From positions 31,103,382 through 31,167,381 of the forward strand of contig NC_083575.1 of assembly GCF_027579695.1 (NCBI RefSeq): a stretch of 64,000 nt of DNA, given 5' to 3'. Under the pieces are notes generated by a model. That model saw nothing but the letters and a program-made list of their open reading frames with translations. It made no database searches and was not told where the DNA came from. The translations under genes and the position numbers were made by a program. This document shows, one piece after another, positions 1 to 12,468 of the stretch. This DNA comes from Neoarius graeffei. Lineage: Eukaryota > Chordata > Actinopteri > Siluriformes > Ariidae. The first letter of the stretch is position 1, and the number at the start of each line of letters is the position of its first letter.

Positions 1-1167
1 CAGCTTCTGATTTGTCAAACTTGGCAAGCAAACTCTTTACAAGACCCTTTTTGGGGCGCTTGCCATGGTCGACATCGCACGAAATTTGGCTCCTTTTTCT
101 TAGACTCCCACCGCTACTGAGAACCAGAAGCCCAGATCCAGGCGGGCCTCAGGGCCTCTATAGCGCCCCCTAACTCATTGTGATTTTGGCCTCCCGCATT
201 AAGGTGCCTGGTTGCCATGTAGTTTGTAGTAGTGGCATGCCATTTGGTACGCATATGTATCTCACTAAGCCGGACAAAAATGTAATGCCAATGCATTAGC
301 CACGCCCAACAGGAAGTAAGGTAATTTCACTTTTGTGCGAAATGCATGGCCACGAAAACGGCGCAACTCCTCCTAGACCGTTCATAGGAATGTCACCAAA
401 ATTGATACACATCATCTACAGACATGGCTGACAAAAGTTCCTTAATACGTTTCACGTAGAATAAACCGTTCAGAAGTTATACGTCAATCAATTTTCAATG
501 CAAAATTTTACATGCTTAAAAATTCATAACATATCTTCAAATTGCTCAAAACTGCTCATACTTCACACGCAAATCACTCATTGGGCATCTGACGTGTTAC
601 CCAATTTCTGTGATATTTCGCCACTGGGGGCGCTATTTTTGGGCAAAAAATCCAATCTTTCCTCAAATTTGGTCAAACTTCACGGCCACCCTCTTACTAC
701 CTCCCATGTCATGTACACCTCATTTTGGGAATTTTCGTCCATGGGGGGCGCTGTTTTTGGCCGACGCAATTGCTCCAAAACAGGTTTTTGGTAAATAATT
801 CCATAATGCTTCTCCTTCACACCACTACCTTGTGATAGTAGGTTGCTGTTGTAGACACTTATTTTTCCAACTCATAATCGCTCATGTGCAGCATAGCGCC
901 ACCTACTGACATGGGAGAAACCAAAAAATTTATTCTTCAAAAATCAATATCTCATCTTCTATTTTCTCAATCTTGATCAAACTTGATACGCACACTCTTA
1001 ACAGGTCACCTGACATATGGGCCAAATTTTGTGAACTTTTGCCACTGGGGGCGCTGTTTTCAGGCAACAATTTATATCTCGGCTTCTGATTGGTCAAACT
1101 TGATCAAACTTTACAAAACAACTCTTCATAGGTCCCTTGACATGTATACCAAATTTGGTGAACTTTC

Positions 1168-1383
1168 ACCACTGGGGGCGCTCATTGCGCTGTAGCAGTT
1201 GCAGGAGAGGTGTTTACAATCATGAGGCACCAGGAGTATGTTGTTTTGGTTGCCTTAAACACACATGACTTGTGGACCACTGGGGGCGCTCATTGCACTG
1301 TAGCAGTTGCAGGAGAGGTGTTTACAATCATGAGGCACCAGGAGTATGTTGTTTTGGTTGCCTTAAACACACATGACTTGTGG
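1168..1383. repeat. Two-copy 108-bp direct repeat
   Basis: A segment beginning ccactgggggcgctcattg occurs at 1169 and again at 1277, a period of 108 bp, and both copies run through acacatgacttgtgg with almost no differences. It sits in the array region before the first TTAA unit end. This is a recent local duplication compared with the diverged array modules around it. Confidence 0.85.
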
Positions 1384-1710
1384 GGAATGGGTAGGCAGTC
1401 GGGAGCAAGTGTTGTAGCGTTACATACAGACTAATAGATGTCTAACAGAAGACAATCCTATGTAGCTATAGCTTGGTGACTGATGAGGTAAATACATTAA
1501 TTTGGTTGGGAAGCCATGGCATAAAATGTTCTGTCCATGACAACATCTCAGCGCACCGTGTACTCTGTGTCCAATTCTGTGCTTTGTCACCATTGTGGGA
1601 GTAATGTCTCTTGCCAAAGAAGCTGTGGAAGGTATTTCGCGGGGACGCATGCCCCCACCCCCCTTTGCCGCTGGCGCGAGGGCCCGTCGAGGCCGCTTGC
1701 GGCTTTAATT

Positions 1711-1743
1711 AGGGCCCGAGCCCTATAGGGCGAAGGCCCTATT
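1711..1743. repeat. Palindromic head of an array unit
   Basis: Starting just after the TTAATT at 1705-1710, the sequence runs agggcccgagccctatag and then gcgaaggccct, so agggcc at the start pairs with ggccct at the end and the inner gagccctatagggc is near palindromic. Related heads are seen at 3433-3473 and 7250-7290, where the unit reads gagcaccgtacagtgcgag. It probably marks the 5' terminus of an element copy placed at the TTAA end of its neighbour. Confidence 0.5.
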
Positions 1744-3623
1744 GTTCTTGTAAGAGTTCACTATTATTATTCTTCCGTCTTCTTCTTCTTCTTCTTCTTT
1801 ATTTTTCTCCGCTGTTGGGCCATTTTCGGGGCGCTTGCCATGGGCGAAAACGCACCAAATTTGGCACCACTTCCGAGAATTGCCACCGCTACTCAGAACC
1901 AAAAGCCCCAACTTGGCCGGGGCTCAGGGCCTCTATAGCGCCCCCTAAGTCGTTGTGATTTTGGCCTCCCGCATTAAGGTGCCTGGTTGCCATATAGTTT
2001 GTAGTAGTGGCATGCCATTTGGTACGCATATGTATCTCACTAAGCCGGACAAAAATGTAATGCCAATGCATTAGCCACGCCCAACAGGAAGTGAGGTAAT
2101 TTCACTTTTGTGCGAAATGCATGGCCACGAAGATGGCACAACTCCTCCTAGACCGTTCATAGGAATGTCACCAAAATTGATACACATCATCTACCGACAT
2201 GGCTGACAAAAGTTACTAAATACGTTTCACGTAGGATAAACCGTTCAGAAGTTATACGTCAATCAATTTTCGATGCAAAATTTTACATGCTTAAAAATTC
2301 ATAACAAATCTTCTGATTGCTCAAAACTGCTCATACTTCACAGGCAAATCACTCATTGGGCTTCTGACATGTTACCCAATTTCTGTGATATTTCGCCTCT
2401 GGGGGCGCTATTTTTGGGCAAAATTTCCAATCTTTCCTCAAATTTGGTCAACCTTCACGGCCACCCTCTTACTACCTCCCATGTCATGTATACCACATTT
2501 TGGGAATTTTCGTCCATGGGGGGCGCTGTTTTTGGCCGACGCAATTGCTCCAAAACGGGTTTTTGGTCAATAATTCCATTATGCTTTTCCTTCACACCAC
2601 TACCTTGTGATAGTACGTTGCTGTTGTAGACACTTATTTTTCCAACTCATAATCGCTCATGTACAGCATAGCGCCACCTACTGACATGGGAAAAACCAAA
2701 AAATTTATTCTTCAAAAATCTATATCTCATCTTCTATTTACTCAATTGTCATCAAACTTCATACGCAAACTCTTCATAGCTCACCTGACATATACGCCAA
2801 ATTTTGTGCACTTTCGCCACTGGGGGCGCTATTTTTGGGCAAAAAATCCAATCTTTCCTCAAATTTGGTCAAACTTCACGGCCACCCTCTTACTACCTCC
2901 CCGGTCATGTATACCGCATTTTGGGAATTTTCGTCCATGGGGGGCGCTGTTTTTGGCCGACGCAATTGCTCCAAAACGGGTTTTTGGTAAATAATTCCAT
3001 TATGCTTTTCCTTCACACCACTACCTTGTGATAGTACGTTGCTGTTGTAGACACTTATTTTTCCAACTCATAATCGCTCATGTACAGCATAGCACCACCT
3101 ACTGACATGGGAAAAACCAAAAAATTTATTCTTCAAAAATCTATGTCTCATCTTCTATTTACTGAATTGTCATCAAACCTCATACGCAAACTCTTCATAG
3201 CTCACCTGACATATACGCCAAATTTTGTGCACTTTCGCCCCTGGGGGTGCTGGTTATGGCAAAAATGATATTGCAGCTTCTGATTTGTCAAACTTGGCAG
3301 GCAAACTCTTTACAAGACCCTTATTGGGGCGCTTGCCATGGTCGACAACGCACGAAATTTGGCTCCTTTTTCTTAGACTGCCACCGCTACTGAGAACCAG
3401 AAGCCCAGATCCAGGCGGGCCTCAGGGCCTCTATAGCGCCCCCCGAGCACCGTACAGTGCGAGACCCTATTGTTGCCATGTGTCCAATTCTGTGCTTTGT
3501 CGCCATTGTGGGAGTAATGTCTCTTGCCGAAGAAGCTGTGGAAGGTATTTCGCGGGGACGCATGCCCCCGCCCCCCTTGGCCGCTGGCGCGAGGGCCCGT
3601 CGAGGCCGCTTGCGGCTTTAATT

Positions 3624-3670
3624 ATTCTTCCGTCTTCTTCTTCTTCTTCCGTCTTCTTCTTCTTCTTTAT
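3624..3670. repeat. TTC/CTT microsatellite in array
   Basis: Interrupted TTC tract with cttccgtcttc phases; similar tracts lie at 1771-1801 and 5590-5623, each directly before the module that begins ctccgctgttgggccatt. The tract is thus part of the repeated unit, not an independent locus. Confidence 0.8.
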
Positions 3671-6600
3671 TTTTCTCCGCTGTTGGGCCATTTTCGGGGC
3701 ACTTGCCATGGGCGAAAACGCACGAAATTTGGCGCCAGTTCCGAGAATTGACACCGCTACTCAGAACCAGAAGCCCAAACTTGGCCGGGGCTCAGGGCCT
3801 CTATAGCGCCCCCTAAGTCGTTGTGATTTTGGCCTCCCGCATTAAGGTGCCTGGGTGCCATGTAGTTTGTAGTAGTGGCATGCCATTTGGTACGCATATG
3901 TATCTCACTAAGCCGGACAAAAATGTAATGCCAATGCATTAGCCACGCCCAACAGGAAGTGAGGTAATTTCACTTTTGTGCGAAATGCATGGCCACGAAG
4001 ACGGCACAACTCCTCCTAGACCGTTCATAGGAATGTCACCAAAATTGATACACATCATCTACAGACATGGCTGACAAAAGTTACTAAATACGTTTCACGT
4101 AGGATAAACCGTTCAGAAGTTATACGTCAATCAATTTTCGATGCATAATTTTACATGCTTAAAAATTCATAACAAATCTTCTGATTGCTCAAAACTGCTC
4201 ATACTTGACACGCAAATCACTCATTTGGCTTCTGACATGTTACCCAATTTCTGTGATTTTTCGCCACTGGGGGCGCTATTTTTGGGCAAAAATTCCAATC
4301 TTTCCTCAAATTTGGTCAAACTTCACGGCCACCCTCTTACTACCTCCCATGTCATGTACACCACGTTTTGGAAATTTTCGTCCATGGGGGGCGCTGTTTT
4401 TGGCCGACGCAATTGCTCCAAAACGGGTTTTTGGTAAATAATTCCATAATGCTTTTCCTTCACACCACTACCTTGTGATAGTGCATTGCTGTTGTAGACA
4501 CTTATTTTTCCAACTCATAATCGCTCATGTACAGCATAGCGCCACCTACTGACATGGGAAAAACCAAAAAATTTATTCTTCAAAAATCTATATCTCATCT
4601 TCTATTTACTCAATTGTCATCAAACTTCATACGCAAACTCTTCATAGCTCACGTGACATCTATGCCAAATTTTGTGCACTTTCGCCCCTGGGGGTGCTGG
4701 TTATGGCAAAAATGATATTGCAGCTTCTGATTTGTCAAACTTGCCAAGCAAACTCTTTCCAAGACCCTTATTGGGGCACTTGCCATGGTCGACAACGCAC
4801 GAAATTTGGCTCCTTTTTCTTAGACTGCCACCGCTACTGAGAACCAGAAGCCCAGATCCAGGCGGGCCTCAGGGCCTCTATAGCGCCCCCTAACTCGTTG
4901 TGATTTTGGCCTCCCGCATTAAGGTGCCTGGTTGCCATGTAGTTTGTAGTAGTGGCATGCCATTTGGTACGCATATGTATCTCACTAAGCCGGACAAAAA
5001 TGTAATGCCAATGCATTAGCCACGCCCAACAGGAAGTGAGGTAATTTCACTTTTGTGCGAAATGCATGGCCACGAAGACGGCGCAACTCCTCCTAGACCG
5101 TTCATAGGAATGTCACCAAAATTGATACACATCATCTACAGACATGGCTGACAAAAGTTTCTAAATACCTTTCACGTAGCATAAACCGTTCAGAAGTTAT
5201 ACGTCAATCAATTTTCGATGCAAAATTTTACATGCTTAAAAATGCATAGCAAATCTTCTACTTGCTCAAAACTGCTCATACTTCACACGCAGATCACTCA
5301 TTGGGCTTCTGACATGTTACCCACTTTCTGTGATATTTCGCCACTGGGGGCGCTATTTTTGGGCAAAATTTCCAATCTTTCCTCAAATTTAGTCAAACTT
5401 CACGGCCACCCTCTTTCTACCTCCCATGTCATGTATACCACATTTTGGGAATTTTCGTCCATGGGGGGCGCTGTTTTTGGCCGACGCAATTGCTCCAAAA
5501 CGGGTTTTTGGTAAATAATTCCATAATGCTTTTCCTTCACACCACTACCTTGTGATAGTGCGTTGCTGTTGTAGACACTTATTTTTCCAACTTCTTCTTC
5601 CGTCTTCTTCTTCTTCTTTATTTTTCTCCGCTGTTGGGCCATTTTCGGGGCGCTTGCCATGGGCGAAAACGCACGAAATTTGGCACCAGTTCCGAGAATT
5701 GACACCGCTACTCAGAACCAGAAGCCCAAACTTGGCCGGGGCTCAGGGCCTCTATAGCGCCCCCTAAGTCGTTGTGATTTTGGCCTCCCGCATTAAGGTG
5801 CCTGGGTGCCATGTAGTTTGTAGTAGTGGCATGCCATTTGGTACGCATATGTATCTCACTAAGCCGGACAAAAATGTAATGCCAATGCATTAGCCACGCC
5901 CAACAGGAAGTGAGGTAATTTCACTTTTGTGCGAAATGCATGGCCACGAGTACGGCGCAACTCCTCCTAGACCGTTCATAGGAATGTCACCAAAATTGAT
6001 ACACATCATCTACAGTCATGGCTGACAAAAGTTACTAAATACATTTCACGTAGAATAAACCGTTCAGAAGTTATACGTCAATCAATTTTCGATGCAAAAT
6101 TTTACATGCTTAAAAATTCATAACAAATCTTCTGATTGCTCAAAACTGCTCATACTTCACAAGCAAATCACTCATTGGGCTTCTGACATGTTACCCAATT
6201 TCTGTGATATTTCTCCACTGGGGGCGCTATTTTGGGGCAAAAATTCCAATCTTTCCTCAAATTTGGTCAAACTTCACGGCCACCCTCTTACTACCTCCCA
6301 TGTCATGTATACCACATTTTGGAAAATTTCGTCCATGGGGGGCGCTGTTTTTGGCCGACGCAATTGCTCCAAAACGGCTTTTTGGTAAATAATTCCATAA
6401 TGCTTTTCCTTCACACCACTACCTTGTGATCGTACGTTGCTGTTGTAGACAATTATTTTTCCAACTCATTATCGCTCATGTGCAGCATAGCGCCACCTAC
6501 TGACATGGGAAAAACCAAAAAATTTATTCTTCAAAAATCTATATCTCATCTTCTATTTTCTCAATTGTCATCAAACTTCATACGCAAACTCTTCATAGCT

Positions 6601-7440
6601 CACCTGATATATACGCCAACTTTTGTGCACTTTTGCCACTGGGGGCGCTATTTTTGGGCAAAAAATCCAATCTTTCCTCAAATTTGGTCAACCTTCACGG
6701 CCACCCTCTTACTACCTCCCATGTCATGTATACCACATTTTGGGAATTTTCGTCCATGGGGGGCGCTGTTTTTGGCCGACGCAATTGCTCCAAAACGGGT
6801 TTTTGGTAAATAATTCCATAATGCTTTTCCTTCACACCACTACCTTGTGATAGTACGTTGCTGTTGTAGACACTTATTTTTCCAACTCATAATCGCTCAT
6901 GTACAGCATAGCGCCACCTACTGACATGGGAAAAACCAAAAAATTTATTCTTCAAAAATCTATATCTCATCTTCTATTTACTCAATTGTCATCAAACTTC
7001 ATACGCAAACTCTTCATAGCTCACCTGACATTTACGCCAAATTTTGTGCACTTTCGCCCCTGGGGGTGATGGTTATGGCAAAAATGATATTGCAGCTTCT
7101 GATTTGTCTAACTTGGCAAGCAAACTCTTTACAAGACCCTTATTGGGGCGCTTGCCATGGTCGACAACGCACGAAATTTGGCTCCTTTTTCTTAGACTGA
7201 CACCGCTACTGAGAACCAGAAGCCCAGATCCAGGCGGGCCTCAGGGCCTCTATAGCGCCCCCCGAGCACCGTACAGTGCGAGACCCTATTGTTACCATGT
7301 GTCCAATTCTGTGCTTTGTCGCCATTGTGGGAGTAATGTCTCTTGCCGAAGAAGCTGTGGAAGTTATTTCGCGGGGACGCATGCCCCCGCCCCCCTTGGC
7401 CGCTGGCGCGAGGGCCCGTCGAGGCCGCTTGCGGCTTTAA

Positions 7441-8392
7441 TTGTATTTAAAACTGTATGGATGTGCCAGAAGCCAACATAAAAGCATGCATGCAGGACAT
7501 TCTCAGTCAAAAGGGATTAATGACCCAAGAGTGGAGTCTGGTTGATTAACACAAGAACTTATTGCCATGTTTATGTACAGCAAACAAGCAAGTTATTAAA
7601 ACTAAGTACACTCAAAAGAAGTGAATATAGAAACCACTAAATGGGATAGATCCTTACACGTTAACAAAGACTTTTCTACAAGTTGGAAAATCGTCCATCC
7701 GTTGAGTTCCCCGACATCTCAAACTAGACTTCCTGGTGCTGCAGACATCATTCAACATGGACAAACAGATGAAAACCTGGAAGAGCATGGAGATGTACAA
7801 CTTTTTTATATGCAGCTGGGTTAAAGATCTGGGGGTCAGGACACTACAAGATAGACAGCGGTAGATGGATCTAAGTGCAGGAAGAGTATTTATTAGCAGG
7901 TGTAATATTTACAAAAACAAAATGAAAGCAAAATCATAAAGCAGAGTATTTAAACAGCATTATAAACACGACTAGACACAAACGTGACCGTGACAATGAT
8001 TATACTTTGCAAAGCCTCTGTGAAAACAGCGTCCATATCTGCATGTGCTGATTGCACTCAAATTAGTATCAGGCGTTTTTCATAATGACTGGGTCTCGTG
8101 AGCGCGCACGGCCGCTCGAGCTGTGCCAGACTCAAGCACGCAAAGGCATGACAGTCAAGTGTTCACCTGCTGTATAACCACAACTTTTAGCTCACGTGTA
8201 TATTGCCACCAAAATGCCTCATTTTCATCGATAACCCAGCTTAATGAGGGGGATGTGACATCAGATGCAACCCAGCAATTGTACCCTACTATGAGGAAAA
8301 TTAGCTTCAACTTGGAAAAAAAAAATCGCGCCCCACTAGATGGTGCTTTGCAGCCCACTAATGGGCTGTGGCCCAGTGGTTGAGAAACACTG
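7441..8392 (-). mobile_element. Truncated hAT element (copy 1)
   Basis: The right end at 8392 is the reverse complement of cagtgtttctcaaccact, a typical hAT terminal sequence. The body matches, inverted, the complete hAT element at 60443-62052: shared stretches include tggatgtgccagaagccaac near 7458 and the block at 7715-7860. The left part is missing because the TTAA array abuts at 7441. It lacks the L2 tail that interrupts the second copy, so it shows the empty site near 7905-7925. No transposase frame is visible, so it is non-autonomous. Confidence 0.75.
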
Positions 8393-8697
8393 ATATAGAA
8401 CACAGTTATAGAAGAAAATTATTTATATCATGCTATCTGTTATCACCCAAATGAGGATGGGTTCACTTTTGAGTATGGTTCCTCTCAAGGTTTCTTCCTC
8501 GTGTCGTCTGAGGGAGTTTTTCCTTGCTACGGTCGCCACAGGCTTGCTCATCAGGGATAAATAAATTTATTCAGGATAAAATTACTTCACATGTGTAAAG
8601 TCTTTATTTTTCTATAAAGCTGCTTTGCGACAATGTCTATTATTAAAAGCGCTATACAAATTAACTTGACTTGATGTCTGTTGTTGAAAGTGCTATA
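8393..8697 (+). mobile_element. L2-type LINE 3' UTR fragment
   Basis: Matches the 3' end of the L2 copies in this window (27990-28258 and 29990-31083): acccaaatgaggatgggttc, the gtcgtctgagggagttttt block and the ending aagctgctttgcgacaatg followed by aagcgctatacaaat. A short second copy of the terminal segment follows at about 8665-8700. It is 5'-truncated, as is usual for LINE insertions. Confidence 0.8.
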
Positions 8698-8699
8698 CA

Positions 8700-10340
8700 A
8701 ATAAACTGAATTGACTTCAGTTTAGTTTAATGAATTTGTCACAAAGTCATACAACATGATACTTAACGAACTAAAATAACAATAATTTAACTCTTGCACA
8801 TAATAAAGTAAACAAAAGGGTGTGACGGGGAAAGGAACAGAACTCTCGTCCCAATTGCGACCTAACCCCAACTTAATAAAAGATAATATAGACAATCTAA
8901 AACTACAGAAAAACTTTAGGAATACATTACATAAATAAAAGCAATAATGACAATGAATGCAAAAAAATATCATTTGTGGAGGTAGATTATCATGCTGAGA
9001 AAGTGTAAGCAGGCACTGACGTGCAATGGGTTACATGTTCTCAGAATTTTACTTAAAGCAGAAGGATTACATGATCTATATCTAACTAAATTCTAGATTC
9101 TAACCTGAAGGACTGTACGGTTCTTGCTTCGATACATAAGTATTAGAGTGATCTTAAATAAACTAGGTGAATTAATTGATTTAATACTAGATGGTAACGA
9201 GTTCCATAATTCAGCTTTTCTGATAAAATATGACTTCAGTACTGGTGAGTATTAGCATGCTTGTTGTTTTGCATCTCTGATGACCATGACTCTTTACAAG
9301 TCACTGCTCAAAAATCTCTTACTCACTGGTGAATTTGCACTGTGAAATTCAGTGTACATTACTAACTGATTAGAAACTTAAAAGAGTAATAGATAGATTA
9401 GTTGACAACTATTCATCAACCAATGAGGTCTACCATATTGTTCAAGTACCATGCTTGCCTGCTGGAAAAAGATGTTAATGTTTTACCTGGTAATTGGTAA
9501 ATGTTTCAGCAGGTAATTGTACGGTTCTAGCAAAATCCTTTCAGTAGCTTTTTCCTCAAGATTGTCCATCCCTTGCAACTTCCACAAATAAGTAAAATCT
9601 GCCATGGAAACAAAACCAGGTATAAATAGCAGAACAAACTCTATTTATCTGGTAGAAGGTGACCTGTTATGATGAAAATTTTCATTTACATCTGCAGATT
9701 GACAAATGTTAAGGACAATCTGACAAGCAGCATATGTTAGATGTCGTTTCAATACAGGAGCAAACAAAGTAGACAAGTGCATTTCCTGAAGAAAATGCAA
9801 CTGTGATTGCTTAGTGCAAAAAAAGATGAGCATAGCTCATGATGGATGCATGTGTGTCTTGGTCTGAGCTAAGAAATTAAATTTGATGGCTGTTGGATGA
9901 ATCATGACGAAGCAAAAGAATTTGGTCTCTGATGGTCAACATACTTCTATGGGGCCAAAAACGCATTGCTGCCAATGGAAGAAAAAGGGGTGGATGAAAA
10001 AACAAGAAAAAGAGGAGTGCAGGTTAGAGCATACATAGATTCCATGTATGTGTTGGGTGAGGCGTCATGTTAAGTTGGTGGCTCTCCAGTGAAGCGTGAA
10101 TGAGCAGGAAGATTTTGATTCTGAAACTCCATTAAAATCCTATGATTAATTTTTAGGCTAGATTAATCTTCCTTCAAAAAAAAATGAATCAAGTAGACCA
10201 TTATATTTTTACTGAGAGTAAATGCAAAAGAGGAGAAAAACAAATGCATCATAATTGTTTAACATATATTAATGAATATAAAATTGTTTTAAAAAACAAA
10301 ATATGTTCAATATTTTTTATCAGTTACTTAAGAAAGTGAA
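8700..10340. other. Unassigned AT-rich DNA
   Basis: No recognisable gene or repeat family. Short open frames, such as the minus-strand one at 9645-9833, have no motif I recognise. It could be intergenic DNA or old degraded transposons. Confidence 0.5.
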
Positions 10341-10348
10341 AATGTAAT

Positions 10349-10545
10349 ACAACCCCAATTCCAGAAAAGTTGGGATGCTGTGTAAACTGTAAAAAAAAAA
10401 ACAGAATGCAATAATGTGCAAATCATGAAAACTGTACATTTCATTGAAAATAGTACAAAGACAACATATCAAATGTTGAAACTGAGAATTTTTTTAAAAA
10501 TATATGCTCATTTTGATGTCAGCAACAGGTTTCAACGGGGCAAAA
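10349..10545 (+). mobile_element. Fish MITE, Tc1-like
   Basis: Begins acaaccccaattccagaaaa and continues with agttgggatgctgtgtaaa and an acagaatgcaataatgtgc segment. This is a very common teleost short interspersed DNA repeat, recalled from memory. The right end is degraded into an A-rich then G-rich tract. No coding capacity. Confidence 0.55.
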
Positions 10546-10552
10546 AAAAAAA

Positions 10553-10569
10553 GGGGGGGGGGGGGGGGG
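10553..10569. repeat. Poly-G run
   Basis: Seventeen consecutive G residues directly after an 11-base A run. One of several long G or C homopolymers in the window. Confidence 0.9.
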
Positions 10570-10745
10570 TCAGGCCATAGCCTAAAGGTTAGAGAAGCAG
10601 TCTTGGGTCCAAAAGGTCACCAGTTCGATTCCCTGGACTAGCAGGAAAAATGTGGAGAGAGTGAATGAACAGCACTTTCCCCTCCCTCTGTATCATGGCT
10701 GAAATACCCTTTAGCAAGGCACCATGTGTGCACGTATATAATAGC
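10570..10745 (+). mobile_element. tRNA-derived SINE
   Basis: A tRNA-like Pol III promoter is visible: an A-box-like tagcctaaaggttag near 10579 and a B-box-like agttcgattccc near 10622. The downstream body includes ccctttagcaaggcacc, a phrase common in fish tRNA-derived SINEs. It is not a functional tRNA, because the body is unrelated to a tRNA 3' half. Confidence 0.65.
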
Positions 10746-10913
10746 TAAAATTAATAATTTTTTACAAAAGTTAATTTATTACCCCTGGACATTTATTAAA
10801 TTTGATAGATTTTCTTTTTTTAAAAATAAGTCTAATGCATAGTGCAGATCTACTTGCAGACAACAGTGTTAAATAAATGTTAATTTATCTTCAGCAATTC
10901 TGTGTCTCATTTG

Positions 10914-11294
10914 TGTCAGTGACCACACGAGTTTGTGGCAGTCTTCAAGCATGGCCACCACGGACTACAACTCCCAAGCGCCTCAGCGCCCTCCTTCCCC
11001 CGAGTATTGATTGGGAGTACACCTGTTCTCAATTCCCACTCCCTATATAAGCACGCCATACATTCCAGCACATTGCAAAGTATTGTTCTGTGTACCTGAT
11101 CATACCTTTTGTTATTTGGCCTGACTATTAGTATTTCTGACCCAGCTTTGTTGTTTACCTCTGACATTCTGTTTGCTGATCAACCAACCCATAGCTCGAC
11201 ATAGGCTTTGAGTCTTGTCTCATGATTTGTTTAGCAGTTTGTGACACACCTGCTCTCCCCTGCATTTGCGTCTGTAAGTGCATGCACTCTGACA
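10914..11294 (+). mobile_element. Solo LTR (381 bp)
   Basis: Begins tgtcag and ends ctgaca, the short inverted ends typical of LTRs, and is flanked by a perfect 5-bp direct repeat ATTTG at 10909-10913 and 11295-11299. Inside is a promoter-like ccctatataagc near 11041. No internal retroviral-type region is present, so this is a solo LTR left by LTR-LTR recombination. The family is unknown; its ends and length differ from the gypsy element at 15857-21120. Confidence 0.85.
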
Positions 11295-11299
11295 ATTTG

Positions 11300-11585
11300 T
11301 TATTATTAAATTGCTTTATTTCACTGAGTTGTCAAGCCACTGCCAGATACGATGTCATACCAACTAGACCAATAGGACCAAACTCGCCAAGGCTAGGAAA
11401 ACTGAGTTGGCCAATTCTCAACTTTATGCAAATGAGACCCATGTTTTGAACCAATCAATTCAGTGTGTGATATGTTTGGTATGTGGCATTCTCTAGAGAG
11501 GTGGGAGTAACAAAAAAAAAAAAAAAAGGTCTGACCAAGATGGCAGAGGTTAAAGGCTACATGTAGCCTGAAAACATGGAGCATT
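11300..11585. other. Unassigned spacer with poly-A
   Basis: No gene recognised. It holds a 15-17 base A run near 11513 and a short transposon-like aaatgagacccatg segment. It lies between the solo LTR and the start of Penelope similarity. Confidence 0.4.
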
Positions 11586-11656
11586 GAGGTCTACCGGAAA
11601 CCCCCACACACAGACCAGTACCTACTGCTTGACTCTCACCATCCACTGGACACAAA

Positions 11657-12129
11657 TTGAGGGTCATTAGGACCTTATATCACAGGGCTCAGAATATTCC
11701 TACAATGGTACAGGGAAAAGAGAAGGAGCAAAAACACATCAAGGAAGCACTTCAGAAGTGTGGGTATCCCAACTGGGCTTTCGACAAGACCAGAAAAAGA
11801 AACCTAATGAACAAGGAAGAAAACAGCAACAAACGCAAGAACATTGTCGTCATTCCCTACATTTCTGGACTACTTGAGAAACTCAGGAGGATCTTCTACA
11901 AACACATTATCCCTGTACACTTCAGACCCAATCACATTCTGAGGCAGAAATTGGTCCACCCTAAGGACAGAATACCTAGACACAAGCAGGACAATATAGT
12001 GTACACAATTCAATGCAGTGAGGAATGCACAAGCCTGTACAGTGGGGAAACGAAACAACCGCTTCACAAGCGCATGACTCAACACAGGAGAGCCAGTTCC
12101 TCAGGCCAGGACTCTGCAGTCTACCTTCA
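11657..12129 (+). pseudogene. Penelope GIY-YIG endonuclease fragment
   Basis: The frame encodes the linker and C-terminal endonuclease of a Penelope-like element: a basic KEKEQKHIKEALQKCGYP linker, then IPRHKQDNIVYTIQC, ECTSLYSGETKQPLHKR and TQHRR. In family terms this is the GIY-YIG module that nicks target DNA; the usual tyrosine-isoleucine-glycine is replaced by YSG here. The frame continues after the inserted LINE tail at 12247 (LHLNNKGHLFQDY, then EDWWFKRGVKEA). Without the reverse transcriptase part it cannot be functional. Confidence 0.8.
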
Positions 12130-12246
12130 AGGACCACAATGGAAACAAGCACTGTGCGCTTTATTGTGTTATCCTGGTATGATTATGTCAATATTTTATA
12201 TATTTATGTAAAATTTTTACATGTTTATGCCGAATAAATCAATCAA
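12130..12246 (+). mobile_element. 117-bp LINE 3' tail inserted in Penelope
   Basis: Flanked by an 8-bp direct repeat TACCTTCA at 12122-12129 and 12247-12254, and ends in ataaatcaatcaa, a CR1/L2-style short tandem tail. It interrupts the Penelope endonuclease frame. It is a severely 5'-truncated retrotransposition product. Confidence 0.75.
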
Positions 12247-12468
12247 TACCTTCATCTCAATAACAAAGGACACTTGTTTCAGGACTACAATGTACACATT
12301 ATAGCCAGAGAAGACTGGTGGTTTAAAAGAGGAGTAAAAGAAGCCATCTTCGTCAACCTGGAACACCATCGCTGAACAGAGAAGGTGGTCTGAGACACCA
12401 CTTATCAACCACCTACAATGCAGTCCTTGGCACACTTCCCAGAAAACTGAAAACACATCCACACCAAG

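Larger units (their letters stand above)
1..7440. repeat. Array of non-coding repeat modules ending at TTAA
   Basis: Directly visible are repeated modules containing ctatagcgccccctaa (near 161, 1932, 3800, 4877, 5752), a GC-box motif ctgggggcgct, the phrase ccatggggggcgctgtttttggcc, and CTT/TTC tracts. Unit ends carry a small hairpin (gaggccgcttgcggc) followed by TTAA at 1705-1708, 3618-3621 and 7437-7440. Spacing of the main module varies (about 1.8, 1.9, 1.1 and 0.9 kb), so this is not a simple satellite. Short open frames recur in the same places in every module but share no protein motif, so I treat them as non-coding. It resembles the TTAA-flanked non-autonomous DNA elements common in fish; piggyBac or Kolobok affinity is only inference. 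The left end lies outside the window. Confidence 0.7.

Noticed and set aside
498-7480. Recurrent open frames of 60-190 codons in the array (for example those reading MQNFTCLKIHN or MHWHYIFVRLSEIHM)
   Set aside because: They recur with every DNA module on both strands, differ by frameshifts and stops between modules, have no protein motif and include repeats such as poly-Lys from TTC tracts. Better explained as non-coding repeat.
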